A DNA stretch of 64,000 nt from Euphorbia lathyris (Eukaryota > Streptophyta > Magnoliopsida > Malpighiales > Euphorbiaceae). This document shows positions 9,987-21,662 of this stretch, piece by piece (position 1 is the stretch's first letter; every line of letters starts with the position of its first letter). The notes below the pieces were generated by a model. That model worked only from the letters and a program-made list of their open reading frames with translations, had not been told where the DNA came from and did no database searches. The stretch covers positions 66,117,001-66,181,000 of the forward strand of contig NC_088918.1 of NCBI RefSeq assembly GCF_963576675.1, given 5' to 3'. The translations under genes and the position numbers were made by a program.

Positions 9987-10496
9987 TATTTTTTTTTCAT
10001 TGTGCTCTATGTGGTATTTCTAAAGTGACATTTAACCAATTTTGAATGGAAAACTAACTAATTTGTTAATTTTTCTTGCGTGGTATAATTGTTAACACGT
10101 AGAATGTACACATAGCAATTGTCTTATAATTCTTTTTTCCATATAGACTCAATATATGGATAAATAAGATATTAATTTTTCTTGTTTGTTTATCTATATG
10201 AAAAAAAAAATCAAAACTATCTTCATGTGTATATGTCACATGTCAAAAATTATGCTATGTGACAAAGAATTAACAAATCAATTAACATTTCATCCAAAAT
10301 GGGGAGTGTCAGATATAAGAATATCACAGGGGGAAATGATACCGCGTGAACCAAATGACAAGATTTTGAATATTATATAAGCCAAACATATCTTTACTCC
10401 TTTGTTATTTGATTATTATTGTTTGATAAAATAATAATAACGGGTTATTGTTAGAATGTAAAATGATTTACATACACATGTTTTAATCAATAAATT
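9987..10496. other. AT-rich spacer, no gene seen
   Basis: A 64-codon frame at 10186-10380 exists but has low-complexity composition and no recognisable motif, so I treat it as chance. Confidence 0.45.
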
Positions 10497-11583
10497 AGGG
10501 CATGTGTGGTTCAGCTGTTAACTAATATATGTTGCTGTTAGCTATTTGCGGTTGCAGTAAGCTGTTTGCGGTTGCTGTTAACTGTTTAATTATTAGTGTT
10601 TGGTAAAATTATATTGAACTATTGATGTTCGTATTTAAAATGTCTAATATGGACATGTTTTAAATTAATTAACAAATAAATTATAAAAGGGATAAGGTAA
10701 AAAAATGTTCCTAATGTTTATGGTCATGAGCAATTTTATTCTTAACATCTAAAATTGTGCAATTTTACCCCTAATGTTGGCAATCAAAAACAATTTTATC
10801 CCTAACATTGGCAAGTTGAGTCAATTTCAGACATTATTATAAAACATATATATTTTATTTCTTATTCTACACCAATTGCATATTAGTTGGTTCTAAAAGA
10901 AGATATACGTATTTTTTGTGATTTAATAATAAAATTGAAAAATAATATTTATAAATTCGGCGAAATATTCTACTCATATGTTTGAGATCTGTTACTAGTG
11001 ATGATAAAATGATGCACATGTAAAGTGTAGATGACAAGATTCATGACTAAAAAGACAGTTTGATGAATTATTTCTCAAATTGATCCAACTTGTCAATGTT
11101 AGAGGTAAAATTGCTCTTGGCTGCCAACGTTAGGAGTTGTATTTGTAACATTTTAGACGTTAATGGTAAAATTGCTCTTAGTTATAAACATTATAGGTAT
11201 TTTTACACATTATTTCATTGTAAAATAAAAAATGTATTACACAAATTAATAAAAATAATTTATTTATAAAAATAAAAAAATAAATTTATTGAATGAAACA
11301 AAACCTTGTTCTTCCAGTAATTATGCTATAGAAATATAAATAATGTGACTGAAGATACATAATTTGTGAAAATAAAAAGGATAATTTTATCAATAACAAA
11401 TAACTAAAAATAGTTGTTCATGAAAAGCTTCAAATATGAGCTTTTCGCAAAAAGCTCCAAAATGTTGCAGTTTCTAGACAAAATACTAAATGCTGCGGTT
11501 AAATAAACCTAACCAAATGCTATTTTCTTGCGGTTTGGAATGAAATGTTAAATGCTCTTCCGAAAAGCTGAAACAAACACCCA
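10497..11583 (+). mobile_element. hAT-like non-autonomous element, copy 2
   Basis: It matches copy 1 (6153-7511) along its length in the same orientation. The left end is AGGGCATGTGTGGTTCAGC with GTTGCTGTTAGC repeats; the right end GAAAAGCTGAAACAAACACCC is the inverse. Internal landmarks such as ATGATGCACATGT and TGAAAAGCT are shared. It lacks the tandem duplications of copy 1. No transposase. Confidence 0.65.
10689..11216. mobile_element. MITE nested in hAT-like copy 2, 528 bp
   Basis: It starts GGGATAAGGTAAAAAAATG and its far end reads back GAAATAATGTGTAAAAATA. Long inverted arms carry GAGCAATTTTA blocks. Flanks ATTATAAAA (10680-10688) and ATTGTAAAA (11217-11225) form a 9-bp duplication with one mismatch, pointing to a Mutator-like MITE. 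Confidence 0.65.
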
Positions 11584-12009
11584 CTAAATAAAAATGTAAT
11601 TATAAAATTAATAAAAATAATCTAAAGTAATTAAATAAACATATATACAATGATTTGGAGAAAGAAAAAACATTCAAACAAAAAAATTAATGTAATTTTT
11701 GGCCAGTTTGCGCTTGCTATCCTGTGTTGTTCATAGATCCTTGTTTCTCTTATATGCTTTCTAGTACAATAAAATCTCTATAAATTAATAATGTTGGGAC
11801 CATAGAATTTTATTAATTTAGAGAATTATTAATTAATCGATAAATTAATAATTAATAATTTATAGAATGGTTTTAAATTTTTTTAAAAATAAATTTTAAA
11901 TTACTAATTTAAATAAAGTTTTTATCTAAAATCAATGAACAAATAAAATTAAATGGGAATTATATTAAATGTTTGTAGACAAAGAATAGAGAGAGAACAA
12001 AGTAATACT

Positions 12010-14124
12010 ATGGCGAAGGAGCGTGAGAAGGCGAAACCTAGGGCAACCTCGATTTTGGGCGGCGCGAGCGGCCGTTTGGCGAAGGAGGCGGAGGTGCGAG
12101 CGGCGGGGAGGGGGCTGGGTGTGGATCTGGTGCCGGATGGAAGGTCGGCGGAGGGAGGAAGGAAGTCGGAGGTCTCTCCACGTGGTAGAAGGATGAGCGG
12201 CGAGCGGGTTCGTGATAGGTCGAGGGAGCGGGATTGGCCTGTGCGGATGGAGGGCGAGGGGCTAGATCCGGCGGAGGCTGGCGATAATGAGGCGATCTGT
12301 GGCACGGATCGTGGCCGGGAGCGGATCTGGCCATCCGCGGCGCACGGTTTGGATGGAGGCGGCAATTCTGCTGCTGGCGTTTTTGGGATTCCGGCAGAGG
12401 TTGAGAGTGGGCAGGAGCGGGGCTCTGCCTCGAGTTCGATTGTTGCGAGGCTCCCTAGCCCTGGGGTGGAGGTGGCCTGCGCTGCGGCAGGAGTCGGCCC
12501 GACTGGGGATTGCGGCAATCTGGCGCCTGGCGCTAGTGCTATTACTGGCAGCGGAGCCGCGGGGGAGCCAACAATTAGGGATGCTGCCCAAGTGAGGGCC
12601 CCGACGGTGCCCATCGGTACTAATTCAAGTAGGGATTTTGAGGTTCCCCCGTTGGGCGGGGAGTTGGTCCAGGGGGCTGCGGGTCAATTTGCCTCTGGTG
12701 CTTTGGCTAATCATGTTGATTTTGTCAACCCTGGAAGTGGCCTGGAGAAATTTTCCTGGAGAGATAAGGTGATGGGGGTGGTTGAGGAAGAACCCATGAT
12801 GGAGGATGACAGCATCGGGGATGAGTCTGAGGAATTCTTTTCCGACTCTGATGTTGAGGATGGTGTTCAAGAGGACCCGCTATGTCCTGTGATCCGTCTG
12901 TCCTCTGAAGATAAACGTTTCCTTAGAGCAAAATGGAAATTAGCCTTAATTGTCACTGTGCTTGGAAAAAGAATTAGCTTTAATTACTTTGCTCAGAGGA
13001 TCCAGGCACAATGGGCAAAGAAAGGGAAGGTTACTATAACGGATTTAGAGAACGACTACTATGTCATTAAATTCATAAGGGCAGAAGATTATAATGCAGT
13101 TGTTAATGGGGGACCTTATATCATCTCCAATCATGTTTTGGCGCTGAGGCCATGGGTCCCAAATTTTAATCCTCATGATTGCTCTGTGAATAGGATCCTT
13201 ACTTGGGTTAGATTCCCAGGTTTACCCATTGAATACTATAACGAAAGATTTCTGAATAAGATTGGTGGCCTGGTTGGGAAAGTTCATCATGTTGACAAAA
13301 CTACCGTTGGGGTAGTGAGAGGCAAGTTTGCCAGGGTTTGTATTGACATTGATCTTGCTAAGCCTCTTCTGTCTAAATTCTCCGTTCAGAATAAGGTATT
13401 TCATATCGAATACGAAGGTATTCACAATATCTGCTATGAATGCGGTATGTTTGGCCATACTTATGATGGCTGCCCTAAAAGAAGGAAAGTGGTCGAGGAG
13501 GTGGTGGTGCCTATCATAGGCAGAGCTGAAGAGAGCCAAGGTGAAGGGAAGAATTTTGGTCCCTGGATGCTGGCCAAAAGGTCAGTCAGAAGGAAGCCAT
13601 GAGCAAATGCTACTCGGAATCAATTTCCAGATATCAGTAAGGAGATGAATTCTCTCCAAATTGCTCCTGAGATCAAGGCTAGGCCACCTGATATTAAGAT
13701 TGGTGCTGGTGTTGACTCAGCTTCCGGTTCAGGATCTAGATTCGGAGTCCTATCTCTTGAGGATGGACAGGATTCAGATTTATCTAATGAGCATATGGAG
13801 TTAAGCATGTCAGGACTTGAGTCTGCCGAGCCAGCTACCATCCTAGGTGACTCTATTAATCCTCTTTTCGACTCCAAACCTTCTGCTAAGGGGAACTCCC
13901 AGATCATTGGCTCAACAGGGAAAGCGAAGCTTAATGAGGTTAGTAATTTGCAAACTCTTGTTGACGTCCCAATTGGAAAGTCTATGGGAGTTAATAAGTT
14001 GAATTTGAAGAAACCTAAGGCTAACCATAAAAAGAACCATAGTTCTTTGGATTCTTGGGATAAAAGAGGGTCTGCTGGCACCTCTTCAAGGCTCTCAGGA
14101 GCCCCGAATAAATACCTGATCTAG
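12010..14124 (+). pseudogene. LINE ORF1: DUF4283-type protein with CCHC zinc knuckle
   Basis: I chose the ATG at 12010 (MAKEREKAK), because the in-frame ATG at 11953 lies in AT-rich sequence probably belonging to pogo. The first ~250 residues are GC-rich, Arg/Ala/Gly/Pro-rich and probably disordered. A DUF4283-like domain follows (WKLALIVTVLGKRISFNYF ... LTWVRFPGLPIEYYN), then the knuckle CYECGMFGHTYDGC around nt 13430-13475. A TGA at 13600-13602 interrupts the frame, which then continues in phase to 14124 with a Ser/Pro-rich tail. Plant L1 ORF1 proteins bind the element RNA. Confidence 0.85.
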
Positions 14125-14157
14125 GGTGTGGGCTTGTGTCAGTAGTCTTCCTTTCTG

Positions 14158-15736
14158 ATGGACTTTTTTGTTTGGAATGTTAGAGGTGCGGCGAGCAAGG
14201 CAACCCGCATCCATGTTAATGATCTTATTAAGCAATTTAATCCTTCTTATTTTGCTCTTTTGGAGACCAAGGTTAGTGGTTCCAAAGCAGATGAGGTGGT
14301 TAGAAAGTTTAAGAATTGGAGTTGTGTCAGATCGGAGGCTACTGGTCGGGCTAGGGGGATTTGGCTTTTTTAGAAGCCCGGTCAAGTTAATATTGACATT
14401 ATTAGTATGGACAATCAATTCATTCATAGTAAGGTGTGTTACCCTGGTAATAAACCTTTCTTTGTCACCTTTGTTTATGCCGATCCTGTTTTGACTAACC
14501 GGAGAAGGCTGTGGGAGATCCTGTACTCTATTAGTACTAGCATGGTGGATGCTTGGTTGGTGGCTGGGGACTTTAATGACATTGCCCTTATGAGTGATCA
14601 GAGAGGGGGGGTAATCATTATGTGAACCGGTGCCTTAATCACAAGCAGAGTATGTACTTATGCGGGCTGTCGAACCTGGGAGCTGCTGGTCACAAGTTTA
14701 CCTGGAAAAGGAATAGCGTGTTTGTTCGTTTGGACAAAGTTTATGCAAATGTTGCTGCGATTTATAGATTTTCCGAGGTGAACGTGTTTAATCTCCCTTT
14801 CCGTCATTCTGACCATTGCCCTATCCTCGTTAAGCTGGTTAAATGTAATCGGCTTGAAGGGAATAAACCTTTTAGGTATCTTGTTGCTTGGGATTCACAT
14901 CCTGAGTTTAAAAATTTTCTTAAAGACAATTGGCAACCTCACTCTAATGTTCTCCTTGCCGTTGAGGGGTTCAGGAGGAATGTGGTGGGATGGAATAAAA
15001 ACATCTTTGGCCACATTATCAAAAGGAAAAATAAACTTTTAAGAAGAATTGAAGGCATTCAACGTTGTTTGGAGATCCGCTTCGATCACAGTCTGAATTG
15101 TCATCTTAGATCTCTCCAAAACGAGTTGGAAGCAGTCCTTAGACAGGAAGAGCTTCTTTGGTTCCAGAAATCTAGGAAGGCTTGGATTAAGGATGGGGAC
15201 CGGAATAGCAGGTTTTTCCACCTTTCGACGATTTTTAGGAGGCAGAGGAATCAGATCGATGCTATCAAAGACTCCAATGGTGATTGGGTCTTTGAGGAGG
15301 AAGATATTCGTCGCCTTGCCCTTGAATTCTATAAAGACCTTTTTAAAGAGGAAGAGGTGGACCTGAATAGTGCCCACTCTGGGATATCCTTTCCTAGGTT
15401 GGGGGAGGATGCTATTAAGGAAGCTTTCCATCCTATTGACCAGAAAGAAATTGATCTAGCTTTCTCCAGTATTGGAGCCACTAAGGCTCCGGGGATCGAT
15501 GGTATTCCTGCTAGTTTCTACCATAAACACTGGGATACTGTGAAGGAGGGCATTTACAGTTTTGTTATAGGTGTTTTTGGTGGTTCCAACGATATTAGGC
15601 TGGTTAATAAAACCCTCCTGGTTCTGATCCCAAAAGTTGAAAAACCTTCCTCCTTTCTTCAGATGAGGCTGATCAGTCTCTGCAATGTGTTAAATAAAGC
15701 TATCACTAAGATTGTGGCTAATAGAATCCGGCGTAT
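14158..15736 (+). pseudogene. LINE ORF2, N-terminal part: AP endonuclease and start of RT
   Basis: ORF2 starts at ATG 14158, 33 nt after ORF1, with the endonuclease opening FFVWNVRG. Further endonuclease motifs are LLETKVSG, AGDFNDI, the HKFTWKR block and RHSDHCPI. A TAG at 14371-14373 and a frameshift at the G7 run near 14605 break it; from 14622 the new frame is open to the insertion point. RT sequence begins with TKAPGIDGIPASFY and LVLIPKVEKP. The protein stops at 15736, where the Athila-type element entered, and resumes at 33684 in the same phase. Confidence 0.87.
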
Positions 15737-16139
15737 TGATAGGGGTCAAAAACCTCTATCTTTGGGTACGGTTTTAGGACGGTTTTTAGTGTTATTTCGT
15801 GAATAAGCGATCAATTCTCGCATTTATATGCTTTTGTGTGAGTTAGTTAGAAATTGGAAATGTTTTATTAACTTTTCGTTGTTTGGGCTCGTTTTCTGAT
15901 CATTTTAGGCAAATATGGCCAAAATGGCATGTATGTTATAATTCTGTTATCTTTTATATCTAATTGATCCGCCAAAAGTCGCACCAAATGGAGCGTTTGC
16001 TCAAAATGAGCGATTGGCGGGTCAATTTAGCCTTGGGACTAATGCTATTTGGAGTTTTTATGCATGCGCGGGGATAAGTTTGGGCGAAAGTTACATCATG
16101 GAACATCGAGCAACCGCGCGGAGGCGTGCAGGGCAAAAC

Positions 16140-16295
16140 CGCTCGTCAGACTGGCCCTTTTAGGCCAGCTCGCGCCAGCTCGCCGAGCAGACCCTCAGGG
16201 GCCTGCTCGGGCGAGCTGGGGGCCAGATCGCCGCGAGCTAGCCTACAAGGGCCAGCTCGCCGAGCAGCGCGCCCTGCTCGGTGAGCTGACCTGCG
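16140..16295. repeat. GC-rich cluster of GCTCG/CGAGC palindromes in the LTR
   Basis: Repeated CAGCTCGCCGAGCAG and CTGCTCGGGCGAGCTGG units on both strands stand out against the AT-rich surroundings. Related units recur at 19634-19720 in the same element and in the 3' LTR at 32502-32585. They lie just upstream of the LTR TATA box. Confidence 0.6.
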
Positions 16296-16405
16296 GGAAT
16301 TGGTCAAAAATCTCAATTTTGACCCCACAACTCCACGATCGGTCCCATGACTTCCTACCTGCATAAGGACACGAAATAGGTCAAAAAGAGGGCCCGAGCT
16401 ACATC

Positions 16406-16413
16406 TATAAATA
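16406..16413 (+). promoter_or_regulatory. TATA box of the Athila-type LTR
   Basis: TATAAATA follows GCCCGAGCTACATC; the same sequence lies at the matching place in the 3' LTR (about 32698). It marks the likely RNA start about 30 bp downstream. Confidence 0.6.
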
Positions 16414-17078
16414 GAACTTTTCCATTGTAAATTAGATATCTTTGATCTTTGTAATTTTCGTAGCTTTCACCTTGAGAAATCCTCTCCACCTCCTCCATAT
16501 CCTTCAAACCTCCATTGAAGACACCTCCGAAGCTCCGCTCACCGAGGATTGCTCAAGCTCCATCCTTAAGCCCTAGGAAGACGCCTGCATTGGTAGACAG
16601 GTTCCCTGAAAGGGATTTTTCTTCTTTTATATTTTGTCTAGCCTCTAATCCATGTTATGAATCCTAGGCTTATTGTATCTTCGTGACAATACTTTTCATC
16701 TTTGATATATATTATAGTTTTATTTATTCAATTGTTTTATTGCTTTAATCTTTGTCTTACGCTTTGTCTGATTGGGTTAACTCATTCGATAATCCTAAAA
16801 TTAAGTTGGCACATATTGCGAGCTGAATCTGACCTAGTCAGTGCCTATAGGATTGACGACCCTATAGAAGATTAAGCCCAAATTGCTGAGCCTTAAAGCT
16901 AGTTTCGGCCTTACAAGGGAATCACGAACTACGGACCTCAGGAGGATAAGTAAGGTTAATCGCCTCGGACACAAGTGACTTCGATTAGGTTTTAATTCCA
17001 TTGTCTAAACAATCTATTTTCATTATCATCGTATCCCTTCATGTTCCTTCGGATAATTACATTGGTAAAAGATCACCT

Positions 17079-17192
17079 AGGAGTAGTTTAACTTAATTAG
17101 GGGTAGAGTAACTTAATTAGGCGTAGAATAACTTAGTTAGAATTAGATAACTTAGCTAGGAGTAGTATAATTCAACCTAGGAGTAGATTAAC
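17079..17192 (+). repeat. ~20-bp tandem repeat near the 3' end of the LTR
   Basis: About six imperfect units of the form TAGGAGTAG-TTTAACTTAAT. The same array is present at the matching place in the 3' LTR (about 33371-33486). Confidence 0.6.
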
Positions 17193-17397
17193 TTAAGCAA
17201 AATCAAACTCAAAACCCCCAAAGCCTAGATAACATCTGAAACCAAGTAGCTTGATACTTGCAGAAATAAATCCTGTGGACGATACCTGGACTTATCCAGA
17301 ATTTTATTACTTGATAACGACGGGGTACACTTATCCCTTAGATCGGCCTCAGCGGCGGGAACTGAACTCATAAACCGCTGAGGCCCCGTCAAGTTTT

Positions 17398-17415
17398 TGG
17401 CGCCGTTGCCGGGGA
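17398..17415 (+). other. Primer-binding site, tRNA-Asp type
   Basis: TGGCGCCGTTGCCGGGGA follows the 5' LTR by six bases. It is complementary to the 3' end of plant tRNA-Asp, the primer typical of Athila-like elements. Confidence 0.8.
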
Positions 17416-17439
17416 TTTATTTCTTCTGCAATATCGAAC

Positions 17440-17880
17440 CAAATGTCGATTTGTTAGTTTAGGCATTCCTTGTGAATATCCTTTGTTTATATCATTTATA
17501 CCTGTTTATATATATACTTGTTTATATACTATTCGTTTGTGAATATCCTTTGTTTATATCGTTTATACCTAAGTATATATGATTCTTCTATACTTGTTCA
17601 TATATATCGTGTTTATTCATAACATGTGTAGTTGTTTATACCTATACTCGTTTATACTTGTTTATACAAACGTATGTTTATACGTGTTAATATCATCTAT
17701 ACTTGTCTATATCTTTTATACTTGTTTATATTCATACCCGTTTATACATCTACTTGTTTATATCGTTTATACTTGTGCATTCTTATGCTTATACTTGTTT
17801 ATATTCTGACTCATACTTGTACATACTTGTTTATCTCTACTAGTTGTACCATGTACACCAATCTATATCTGTCAATATAA
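17440..17880 (+). repeat. Low-complexity leader made of TTTATACTTG-type units
   Basis: Irregular repeats of TGTTTATA and TATACTTGTTTATA fill the leader between primer-binding site and gag. They produce Tyr/Leu/Ile-rich phantom reading frames, which I do not regard as genes. Confidence 0.6.
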
Positions 17881-18015
17881 ACCGATAAGAATACTTGTAT
17901 AAAACTGTGTGACCCTGTATGATAACACTGTAAAATGTTTTAGATGTTTATACTTTCCTTCCATGGGAAAAATTTCTGCTTTCATTTATTTCTTGTATTT
18001 ATTTCTTCTCAGCAT

Positions 18016-19461
18016 ATGCCTACGCGATCAGCAGGAATACCATGTGTCCCTCTTAACCTTGAACTTGAACGTACTCTTCGCAGGAGCAAACAGATTGGAA
18101 CACTGAAGCAAGACGAGATCATCGAGCCTATCAAAATGGCTGAGACTAATCCTCCTAACAATAACCGGAACACTGAGAACACCGGACCGGAAACCGACAC
18201 TCGTCTGATGAGTGAGATTCTGGCACCACACCGACACCAGCATCTGTCCGGCATTGCTGCTCCGAATATTTCTGCCAACACATACGAAATCAAGTCAGGT
18301 ATAATTCACTTGATTCAACAGACCGGACTGTTTGGAGAGGAAGCATATGAGAGCCCGAATGATCATTTGGATCGCTTCCTAATGTGCGCAGACAATGCGA
18401 GAACAAATGGGGTCCCCAAGATGCTGCTAGGCTGAAGTTGTTCCCATTTTCTCTAACTGGGCAAGCTTTGGAATGGCTAAGAACACTGGAGCCCGGATCA
18501 ATCACAACTTGGGCAGGATTGGAGAAGGAATTCTTGTCCTACTACTTTCCTCCCTTGAAGACAGCAATGCTCAGGGGTGAGATTACCTCATTCCACCAAC
18601 CCGAGCACGAAGCGCTCCACACATCTTGGACCCGATTCAGAAAAATGTTGCGCATGTGCCCTCATCATTACATACCCAAACATCAAATGGAGAGCGTTTT
18701 CTATCACGGATTGACACCCACTAACAGAGCTATTGTAGACTCCGCAGCGGGTGGAGATTTGTTCAGAAAGACAGCAACAGAGGCGTATGACATGATTAAT
18801 GAGCTGGCTAGGAAGAGTGTGCAGTGGGAAGAGGAGAAACTCGCTGGCCCCACAAGGCAGCAGGTGTTTGCTGTGGAAGAACAAGAACAAAATCCGGTTG
18901 TTGCGGATTTGAGTAGGAAGATGGACGTCCTGTTGGCTAAATTCAGCCAACCTCCCACATGTGTGCACTGTGGCGGCGACCACCATAGAAAGGACTGTCA
19001 GGCAGGTAGCCCTTTCGCTGGAGATGGGGTGGAGATGGTCAATTATGTTGGGGGGCAACCGAGATACAACCAGAACTATAACAACTACAAACCCCAACAA
19101 CCACAACTCCTACAACAACAACAACAACTATAGGAGGCCTCAGCACCCGAACCTATCTTACGGAAATTCAAATCAAAATGTGCTTAGACCTCCCAGCGGT
19201 TTTGTTCAGGAACACAGAGAGAAGGGGCTTGGCATGCCCCCATATCAACAGTAGAACCAAGGGCCAATGCAACCTCCTAAGGAATCTGACGAGGTGGTTA
19301 CTCTCTTGAAAGAGATTTCGGCTAGGCTTGCCAATAATGAAGCTTTCTGCAAAGATCTGAGCAATCAGGTAGCCCAGATCAATAGGGACAGGCAGGAAAG
19401 GCCACAGGGTTCTCTCCCGAGCACAACGGATAAGAATCCAAAGATCCTGAGAAAGGATTGA
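18016..19461 (+). pseudogene. Athila-type Gag with CCHC-like knuckle
   Basis: The frame opens at ATG 18016 (MPTRSAGIP). The capsid domain follows: HLIQQTGLFGEE, DHLDRFLMCAD, then, after a frameshift near 18410, LKLFPFSLTGQALEWLRTL and FLSYYFPPLKTA. The knuckle CVHCGGDHHRKDC (near 18961) has CX2CX3HX4C spacing, one residue shorter than the classic motif. A second frameshift in an Asn/Gln-rich stretch near 19110 and a TAG at 19252-19254 precede the last piece (to 19461), which has the coiled-coil-like ISARLANNEAFCKDLSNQVAQ region. Gag would form the particle; this copy is broken. No pol follows. Confidence 0.85.
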
Positions 19462-20454
19462 GTAAGGGAGAGAAATCGGGTTCTCCTCGGTTTAAATCCA
19501 AAACTTGAATAATTATTTCTGCAATTTTCCTTTCCTTTTGTGTTAATTTTGGTTGTTATATTTTTTTAATTCTCATTTTCGTCATTACATTGTCAAGTTT
19601 TGCACCCCATATTCTAAAAAAAAAAAAAAAAATCGCCCAGCACCCCAGCTCGGGCGAGCAAGGCGCTGACGCCCTGCTCGCCGAGCTGGTCGGCCGAGCC
19701 AACCAGCTCGGCCGACACGGGACTGTTCGGGATTTTTAAAATCCCGAACTAAAAAAAATATATATATAAAAATTAGGGGATGACTCTTCATCCCCTTCAT
19801 TACCTTCTTCTTCCTTCTTCTTCCTTCTTTCTTTCTTTCTTTCTTTCTTACTTTCTCTCCTTTCTTTTTCTTTCACAACCTAACCCCCCAAATCCACCAT
19901 ACTAACCCGAATTCAACAAACAAGGTATGGATTCTTACCTATTTTTGATTTCTAACATGTTTCTAGGCTTAGATTTTAGTTTAGGGTGTTGATTTTTGAG
20001 ATTTGAGATAAACCTAGGTTTTGGGGCTTTTATCTTTTTTCTCAGATAATCTCTTATTTGCTTTTAATTCTTGATCTTCTTGCAATATATGTTACCATTA
20101 TGATCAATATGTGCTTTGGGTATGATTTTAGTTCTTAAATTGTGAATATTTGGAGAAATTACTCAATTTGGGTAAAATCTCCATTTTAGCTCAAAGTTCA
20201 ACTATTCAGTTTATAGTTGAAAACTCGCCAATGTGGTTCTATATCACATTCTTAACGCATTGTGGTCACTGGGCATCTGTGATTTTGCACGAATTTGGAA
20301 TTACGGGTAAATTACTTAGGGACTGAAAGCTTATGGTTTTGGTCCCTAAGTTTCTAAGCTATGGTTTATGCCTGATTGTTGGTTGTTTGGGGGTTTATGT
20401 TTATATTTTATGAAGAATTTCTAATTAGTCCGTTTGGTCTATCTCTCAAGTACT
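19462..20454. other. Spacer between gag and ATHILA-like ORF: GC-rich palindromes and CTTT repeat
   Basis: It contains a GC-rich GCTCGCCGAGC cluster (19634-19720), a near-perfect 25-nt palindrome at 19725-19749 (GTTCGGGAT arms), and a CTT/CTTT microsatellite at 19800-19860. The rest is AT-rich and has no pol homology that I can see. In intact Athila elements this is where protease, RT and integrase would lie. Confidence 0.5.
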
Positions 20455-21662
20455 ATGGGCAGGAAAGGCAAGGCCAAGGTCAAGGTTAACAATGAAGCCG
20501 ACTCTGACATCGAATTCAGTGATGCCCTACAAGCTAAGTATAATCCTACTTTTGGACTAATCGATGAGCGTGAGGGGCTGTTATATGAGCGGTTCTCTAA
20601 GCAGGACCTTGCCACTCGAATCATTGTTGATCAGAAATACCTAGCATCTATAGGTTTGGAAAAGGATTTCAATGAAATCCTAAAATTCCAAGGCTGGTAT
20701 AAACTGGCCACAAAAAGGACCCTAGTGTATTATAACTACACTGTGGAATTTCTGACCACCTTGAAAAAGGAACCGCCTATAGGAACTGGTAAGTACTCTT
20801 TCAGACTGAACGGTAGACCATATCGTCTCAGTGATACTGTGATAGCAGCTTTAATGGGAGTCTACAACCACCCAGAGGCAGTCTCGGGTTTCGAGGAACC
20901 CATGACACCAGATGATGCCTGGCTCCAATTAACAGACTCATTAGAGTATGACTCCCGCACTGCTAGCCCGGTCTCTCTCTTAGACCCAATGTTAAACCTT
21001 GTACACAAGTTTGTAGCTCACAACTTGCTAGGCAAAAACGAGAGCAATAAGGTCTCGAGCACGGAATTGCTCATATTGTGGTGTGTAGCTAACCATAAAC
21101 CCGTTGATAATGTCAAAGCCATCTTTGAAGGCTTTCAAAGCCAAACTAGTAGGGAACGCGGGTCGATTGGTCTTGATATTTGGTAACCAACTTCCTTAGT
21201 AGCCAATTCAAAGATTTGGAAATTAACGAAGATGGTTTCCACCCTACTTTGCTTGACTCCAAACTTTTAGGAAGATCTACTTTTCATGCAGTTGTAAATA
21301 GGGACCCATCTGGAGGAGCAAGCTCAAGCGGAAGGGCACGGAAACGAGCACGAAACCCACCACGATAGAGAGAGGGGGAGCATGAAGAAGCTGAAGAGGA
21401 AGGAAATGCAGCTGCAGTAGCAGGAGACCACACAGAACACCAAGAGCCGGGGATGGAGGCCCAGTTCCAAGCCATTAACACCATGATGGCAGAGATAAGA
21501 GACCTTAACCTTCGGACCTTCAACACTATTCAACAAATGGACCAACGGTTCACCAACTTCGAGCAAAACATGGACCGGAGACTCACAGGTCTCGAATATG
21601 TGGCGGCAGACCACTGTGACCGCTACAACATGCCTTGGCCATACCCCCCGGCCGATCAGTAA
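20455..21662 (+). pseudogene. ATHILA ORF-1-like (env-position) protein
   Basis: The start is taken at ATG 20455 (MGRKGKAKVK), after which the frame is open to 21186. The protein resembles the ATHILA ORF-1 / plant transposon protein family: LLYERFSKQDLATR, FQGWYKLATKRTLVYYNYTVEFL, and the block LLDPMLNLVHKFVAHNLLG followed by ELLILWCVAN. A frameshift near 21178 and a TAG at 21366-21368 interrupt it. The tail (to 21662) is Glu-rich, then has the coiled-coil segment MMAEIRDLNLRTFNTIQQM. Such genes sit downstream of pol in Athila elements, where an envelope would be in retroviruses; their function is unknown. Confidence 0.7.

Larger units (their letters stand above)
15737..17391 (+). repeat. 5' LTR of the Athila-type element, 1655 bp
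   Basis: It starts TGATAGGGGTCAAAAACC and ends CTGAGGCCCCGTCA, and matches the split 3' LTR at 26124-26564 plus 32507-33683. A TATA box TATAAATA is at 16406. A GC-rich segment at 16140-16290 is packed with palindromic GCTCGCCGAGC-like units. The block at 17079-17192 is a ~20-bp tandem repeat. Confidence 0.9.

Noticed and set aside
11949..12614. Long minus-strand reading frames (221 and 109 codons) opposite LINE ORF1
   Set aside because: Pro/Ser/Arg-rich shadows of the GC-rich ORF1 N-terminus; no domain, and the plus frame has clear homology blocks downstream.
16049..16366. 105-codon frame in the 5' LTR
   Set aside because: GC-rich palindromes of the LTR give an Arg/Ala/Leu-rich frame; the matching 3' LTR does not preserve it.
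17579..17880. Tyr/Leu/Ile-rich frames that look like small membrane proteins
   Set aside because: Direct products of the TTTATACTTG repeat.
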